The translations under genes were made by a program, and so were the position numbers. The notes below the pieces were generated by a model. The model was given only the letters and a program-made list of their open reading frames with translations, did no database searches and was not told where the DNA came from. Positions 61,301 through 64,000 of a DNA stretch of 64,000 nt are shown one piece after another. The stretch's first letter is position 1; each line of letters starts with the position of its first letter. This DNA is from an uncultured Paracoccaceae bacterium (GTDB lineage Bacteria > Pseudomonadota > Alphaproteobacteria > Rhodobacterales > Rhodobacteraceae), in assembly GCA_938005545.1 (NCBI GenBank), contig CALKXV010000005.1, positions 1 to 64,000 of the forward strand, in the 5' to 3' direction.

Positions 61301-61841
61301 CGGCTTCGTGACGCCGTTGATACAGCCCAGAAATGCCCGCAGCTTCTTCAAGAATACGTCGCCGGGCTTGCGGCTTGGCATTGATCAGCTCTGATATCTG
61401 ACCCTGGCGCACCAAAGCGGGCGAATGAGCACCTGTTGACGCATCTGCAAACAACATTTGAACGTCGCGCGCGCGCGCATCTTTCGAGTTTACTTTGTAG
61501 GCCGAACCCGCGTCCCGTGTGATGCGGCGGATCACTTCCAACGTATCGAGCTCGTTAAACCCCTGCGGAGCAAGACGATCTGAATTGTCCAGAACCAGCG
61601 CCACTTCAGCAAAGTTTCGGGCAGGCCGGGTCGAGGCACCGGCGAAGATCACATCTTCCATGCCGCCGCCACGCATCGCAGTGGGTCGATTTTCGCCCAT
61701 CACCCAGCGAAGCGCTTCCAAAAGGTTCGATTTGCCGCACCCGTTCGGCCCGACAACACCTGTCAGGCCATCGGTGATGATCAGATCGGTTGGGTCGACA
61801 AAGCTTTTGAACCCGTTGAGGCGTATACGATTAAAGCGCAA
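58386..61841 (-). CDS. smc: Chromosome segregation protein SMC
   Basis: A 1151-residue SMC ATPase that compacts and separates chromosomes. The N-terminal head has RIRLNGFKSFVDP and Walker A GPNGCGKS (31-38). Two long coiled coils flank a hinge around residues 480-630 (DLRAPVIEGGAASGWASLPDYSVG region). The C-terminal head carries the signature LLSGGEQTLTALALIFAVF and Walker B ICVLDEVDAPLD. The start is TTG at 61841, giving the standard N-terminus MRFNRIRL and the length usual in the family; the longer ATG frame to 61946 adds 35 unlike residues. Confidence 0.95.
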   Translation of the reverse strand: MRFNRIRLNGFKSFVDPTDLIITDGLTGVVGPNGCGKSNLLEALRWVMGENRPTAMRGGGMEDVIFAGASTRPARNFAEVALVLDNSDRLAPQGFNELDTLEVIRRITRDAGSAYKVNSKDARARDVQMLFADASTGAHSPALVRQGQISELINAKPQARRRILEEAAGISGLYQRRHEAELKLRGAETNLTRVDDVIEQLAAQLSSLARQARQAKRYREIGSQLHHAEGLLLYLRWREAESARTAAEAALAEQSRVAAEAERLARAATGDRAKAEEALPPLREEEAIAAAVLTRLQLRASSLDEEDTRAAQAIETLEARIAQLSRDAERESDLNSDAIKTLEALTTEEAELLAAGEGHEEAVEAANAEAHDAARILQDQENELSQLTEDVARLAARHQSAERLANDARTMLDRSETAEGQARIEATSARGELEKAEASFSTAETALKIASDTATAAEKALASADDAREAAQGKEAEARAGRSSAEGEVKALQAEVAALSNLVDRDTAEGGQVMDLLTVKSGFEKALGAALADDLRAPVIEGGAASGWASLPDYSVGQDLPSGVAALNNYVDVPPVLSRRISQVGLIDPADAQRLQAELLPGQRLVSQAGDLWRWDGFRAGAGDAPSAAALRLEQLNRLQELKQDLEEATARADGALRAHELLKTELDGLVAQVTNARDARRAADHALTEANRALSRAEADKNIAGGKQEAAEMAVSRHGDEATAGRQNLAEAEKALAGLDDLDTLRDTTEDIKLTVEAARMTMMARRSGHDELKREGAARGRRLEEIARERSTWDGRLKNADTRMAELAERRTSSEAELETAQSVPDRIAEERASLADDLSQAEDRRRVAADALAEAETVERDAKEAERNTERAASEAREARAGAGARFEAARETVAGAAERIAEEQETTPEALLETLDADPETLPSAEKIEADVMRLRRSRDGLGAVNLRAEEDAQEVEEEHNNLTTEKIDLEEAIRTLRAGIASLNKEGRERLLTAFEQVNSNFSMLFKHLFGGGEAKLVLIESDDPLEAGLEIMCQPPGKKLSTLSLLSGGEQTLTALALIFAVFLANPAPICVLDEVDAPLDDSNVTRFCDLLDEMCRRTETRFLIITHHAVTMARMDRLFGVTMGEQGVSQLVSVDLKKAEAMVA

Positions 61842-61998
61842 GGCGGTCGTCCGTGGGTTGATTCCAAGGCCCAGAGTGTCCGACCGGGCCGCGTCAGAGT
61901 CAACGCAGATCCCCATAGATGCGGGGCATCTGGCAGAGTTATCCACAACATATTGCTAGAAGTTGCCGTTTTCCGCCAAGGAATGTTATGTCGGCATC

Positions 61999-62775
61999 AT
62001 GTCACAACCCGTTGTCATCTCCGACCGCATCGATCCAGCCCGCGCGGCTGCACTTTTGGCAACTTTGGGCAATTCCAGCACCGTTGATGTTGGCGCATCT
62101 CTGCCACCTCTGGCGCATTTTGCATTCTTTTGGGAACCGGTGACCGAAGATAATATTGGTCACGACGGCCATGAGAAACTGGGTGGCTTGATCCCCGATT
62201 TAGGGCTTCCAATCCGCATGTGGGCCGGGGGACGCATGACGTTCCACGGCGTGTTCCGTGCCGGAGTGGCAGCGGAGAAAATATCAACTTTCATCGGGGT
62301 CACACGCAAAGAAGGTCGAAGCGGAAAGCTTGCTTTTGTCACGCTTCGACACGAAATTCGCCAACGCGGTGCGCCGATTTTAACCGAAGAACAAGACATC
62401 GTTTACCGCGCCGCCGGTTCCTCGCATGGTGAAGCGCCCATTGAAACCGCCGAAGCAGATGAACGCCGGGCTCTAAGGATCAGCGAAGTCACGCTTTTTC
62501 GCTACTCAGCGGTGACGTTCAACAGCCACCGCATCCACTATGATGTCGATTATTGCCGCGAGGAAGGCTATCCCAATCTGGTGGTTCATGGCCCATTGCT
62601 CGCAACCCGGTTGGCCGGCTTTGCCGCGGATCACTTGGGGGTGCTCAAAACGTTTTCTTTCCGGGCAACGGCGCCGTTGTTTCTTGGCGATGTCGCTTGG
62701 CTGTGCCGGGCTGGAGAACGGTACTGGGTCGAAGGCCCGCAACGCAGGATCTGTATGGTGGCAGAGGCGCGCTAG
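61999..62775 (+). CDS. MaoC/hotdog-fold hydratase-like protein
   Basis: A 258-residue protein with an N-terminal FAS1-type dehydratase hotdog half and a C-terminal MaoC-like half. The catalytic segment NSHRIHYDVDYCREEGYPNLVVHGPLLATRL shows the Asp and His expected for hydration of a CoA thioester. Relatives are itaconyl-CoA or mesaconyl-C4-CoA hydratases and the mitochondrial HTD2-like dehydratase. ATG 61999 (MSQPVVIS) is preferred to 61963. It is divergent from smc. Its stop codon is shared with that of the convergent MnmC-like gene (CTAG). Confidence 0.85.
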   Translation: MSQPVVISDRIDPARAAALLATLGNSSTVDVGASLPPLAHFAFFWEPVTEDNIGHDGHEKLGGLIPDLGLPIRMWAGGRMTFHGVFRAGVAAEKISTFIGVTRKEGRSGKLAFVTLRHEIRQRGAPILTEEQDIVYRAAGSSHGEAPIETAEADERRALRISEVTLFRYSAVTFNSHRIHYDVDYCREEGYPNLVVHGPLLATRLAGFAADHLGVLKTFSFRATAPLFLGDVAWLCRAGERYWVEGPQRRICMVAEAR

Positions 62776-63803
62776 GTTTGGATCAGGTTGGTGTGGAAGT
62801 CGGGAGGGATGGTGTCGCGGCCCTCCAAAACCAAATCCACCATGATTTCCGATATCTTAGGAGCCATTCCAAATCCAATTTTAAAGCCACCATTCGCGAT
62901 AAAATGCCCAGACCGACTGGGCCACGGCCCTAATAAAGGTGCGCGGTTTTTCGCCCGTGGTCGGACGCCTGCCCATCGTTGCAAAACCGGAGCATCGGCG
63001 ATTGCGGGAACGATGTCGCGCGCCTGTGCGATGATCGCATCTAAGGCCTCATCTGTTGTGTCAGGCGTTTCGAATTCCCGTTCCGACGTTGAACCAACGG
63101 CCAAAGTGCCGTCCAGATGGGGTACCAAATGCAAGCCATCTGCGTAAATTTGCGGCTGTCCTGCCGCGTTGTATTCCAATAATGCTGCTTGCCCTTTCAC
63201 CCCGTTTCCAATGGGTTGCTCAAAGAGCTTCGAAAGCTCCAACAATCCTTGCCAGCCCGTTGCCCATACCGTAGGGCCGTCAGTCTTCGCCTCGGTTGTG
63301 ATGTCTCCGCCTTGTGACTGGATCGCCTTCGCAAGACTGTCGATGGCCTTTCGCGGGTTCAAAATGCCGGACAGAGTGTCGCTGACATAAAGCCCGGTTG
63401 GTGAAGATGGGCACCATGAGCCTGAAACTTCAACGATCTCCCATAAGGCATTGTTCCCCCACCGAAACTCGGCATGCTTGCACCGTGATCGCGCCAAAGT
63501 AACGTCTTGATCCGTGGCAAGTGGCATCAGTCGGCCAACGCGACCATAGCCACTTTCAAGCCCTGAATTGTAATCAACGTCGCGCCAGAAGTCCTTGGCC
63601 ATCAACAGACTTTCCAACTGAAACTGTTTTTTGTCGTTCCAAGGATCGGGCGTGTGCGGCTGAAGCGCACCAACGATACCCCCAGACGATCCCGCGCCCA
63701 AACCACGGGGATCAACCACCCGAACACGTGCGCCTCGTCGCAATGCGGCCCAAGCGATCGACAGGCCGAAAATCCCGGCGCCGCGCACTGTCAGATCGAC
63801 CAT
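62772..63803 (-). CDS. FAD-dependent oxidoreductase, probable MnmC-type tRNA-modifying enzyme
   Basis: A 343-residue DAO-family flavoprotein. The FAD loop is RGAGIFGLSIAWAALRRGARVRVVD near the N-terminus. SSGGIVGALQPHTPD and RWAGVRPRAKNRAPLLGP are typical of the MnmC C-terminal oxidase branch, which turns cmnm5s2U34 into nm5s2U34 in tRNA. The mnmD gene, encoding the next step, starts 63 bases away on the other strand, which supports this reading, since E. coli joins the two functions in one protein. A glycine or D-amino-acid oxidase is the alternative. Start ATG 63803 (MVDLTV). Confidence 0.8.
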   Translation of the reverse strand: MVDLTVRGAGIFGLSIAWAALRRGARVRVVDPRGLGAGSSGGIVGALQPHTPDPWNDKKQFQLESLLMAKDFWRDVDYNSGLESGYGRVGRLMPLATDQDVTLARSRCKHAEFRWGNNALWEIVEVSGSWCPSSPTGLYVSDTLSGILNPRKAIDSLAKAIQSQGGDITTEAKTDGPTVWATGWQGLLELSKLFEQPIGNGVKGQAALLEYNAAGQPQIYADGLHLVPHLDGTLAVGSTSEREFETPDTTDEALDAIIAQARDIVPAIADAPVLQRWAGVRPRAKNRAPLLGPWPSRSGHFIANGGFKIGFGMAPKISEIMVDLVLEGRDTIPPDFHTNLIQT

Positions 63804-63866
63804 TGCCAAGCCATGCCCCCCAAGCCACTGTCCCGGAACGGGACGAAGGCGAGTGTAGGGCAGCCT

Positions 63867-64000
63867 GTGGAAGACAACCAGCATTCTCAGATCGACTGGC
63901 GGGGCGATGTGCCCGTTGCGCGGCGCTTTGACGACCCGTATTTTTCGCTTGAGAATGGGTTGGCAGAAACGCGCCATGTTTTCCTTGCGGGAAACGGATT
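63867..64000 (+). CDS. mnmD: tRNA (mnm5s2U34)-methyltransferase MnmD, 5' end only
   Basis: The window ends within this gene; about 44 codons are visible. The translated start (IDWRGDVPVARRFDDPYFS, then LENGLAETRHVFLAGNG) matches the N-terminus of MnmD (DUF752), the SAM-dependent enzyme that methylates nm5s2U34 of tRNA in the wobble position. The likely start is GTG at 63867 (GTG GAA GAC AAC) with AGGG eight bases before it. It is divergent from the MnmC-type flavoprotein gene. Confidence 0.85.
   Translation, partial: MEDNQHSQIDWRGDVPVARRFDDPYFSLENGLAETRHVFLAGNG

Noticed and set aside
1-64000. tRNA, rRNA or CRISPR features
   Set aside because: No tRNA-like cloverleaf, rRNA stretch or regularly spaced repeats were seen in the intergenic regions; this was a reading by eye and a tRNAscan or CRISPR search could still find something missed.

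Overview
The window looks like chromosomal DNA of a marine alphaproteobacterium of the Roseobacter group (Rhodobacteraceae). The reasons are the gene families and their pairings: a small heat-shock protein followed by DUF1150, DUF3422, a short membrane protein in front of gap, an SMC protein of 1151 residues, separate MnmD and MnmC-like genes, and paired dimethylglycine-dehydrogenase-like genes. This rests on recognised protein families, not on a database search. I see no rRNA, tRNA, CRISPR array, phage or plasmid genes.

Layout. 1-0.5 kb: an IS200/IS605-type element with one transposase and a perfect end hairpin. 0.7-11.4 kb: housekeeping genes, namely hsp20/DUF1150 under a probable heat-shock promoter, ydcH, purE-purK-nudix-pdxJ, metY, a DXD glycosyltransferase-like protein, an enoyl-CoA hydratase, DUF3422, gap and a rhomboid protease. 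11.4-20.4 kb: an exopolysaccharide export module built from two divergent operons (outer-membrane barrel, Wza-like exporter, TPR lipoprotein and sugar transferase on one side; ExeA-like ATPase, Wzc-like chain-length protein and CpsD-like kinase on the other). The 471-base control region between them carries a repeated GTCTNNNAGAC palindrome. 20.5-25.6 kb: ugd and a tightly overlapped rmlC-rmlB-rmlD-unknown-rmlA operon that supplies UDP-glucuronate and dTDP-rhamnose. 25.8-29.0 kb: a sulfatase/phosphonate-monoester-hydrolase-like gene, divergent from a class II aldolase and an SDR pair.

29.0-48.7 kb: an almost unbroken minus-strand catabolic cluster. Read from its start it encodes a CaiB/BaiF CoA-transferase, a Rieske oxygenase, a GNAT, HyuA, HyuB, a HisC-like aminotransferase, a maleate-isomerase/Asp-Glu-racemase-like enzyme, MmgE/PrpD, a 2-hydroxyacid dehydrogenase, a CocE/NonD hydrolase, an M81 peptidase and a dipeptide-type ABC importer. 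Most neighbours overlap by 4 bp or lie 3-4 bp apart. 48.8-57.6 kb: the divergent plus-strand arm starts with an XRE-cupin regulator, followed by two dimethylglycine/sarcosine-dehydrogenase-like flavoproteins flanking a homocysteine S-methyltransferase, then a non-pyrrolysine MttB homologue and ribulose-phosphate 3-epimerase. Together the two arms look like one inducible regulon for uptake and breakdown of an N-methylated and probably cyclic or amide-containing compound. The substrate cannot be named from sequence, and this is the most promising undescribed system here.

57.6-64.0 kb: a TauE/SafE exporter, smc, a MaoC-like hydratase, an MnmC-type FAD oxidoreductase, and the divergent 5' end of mnmD, which is cut by the window edge.
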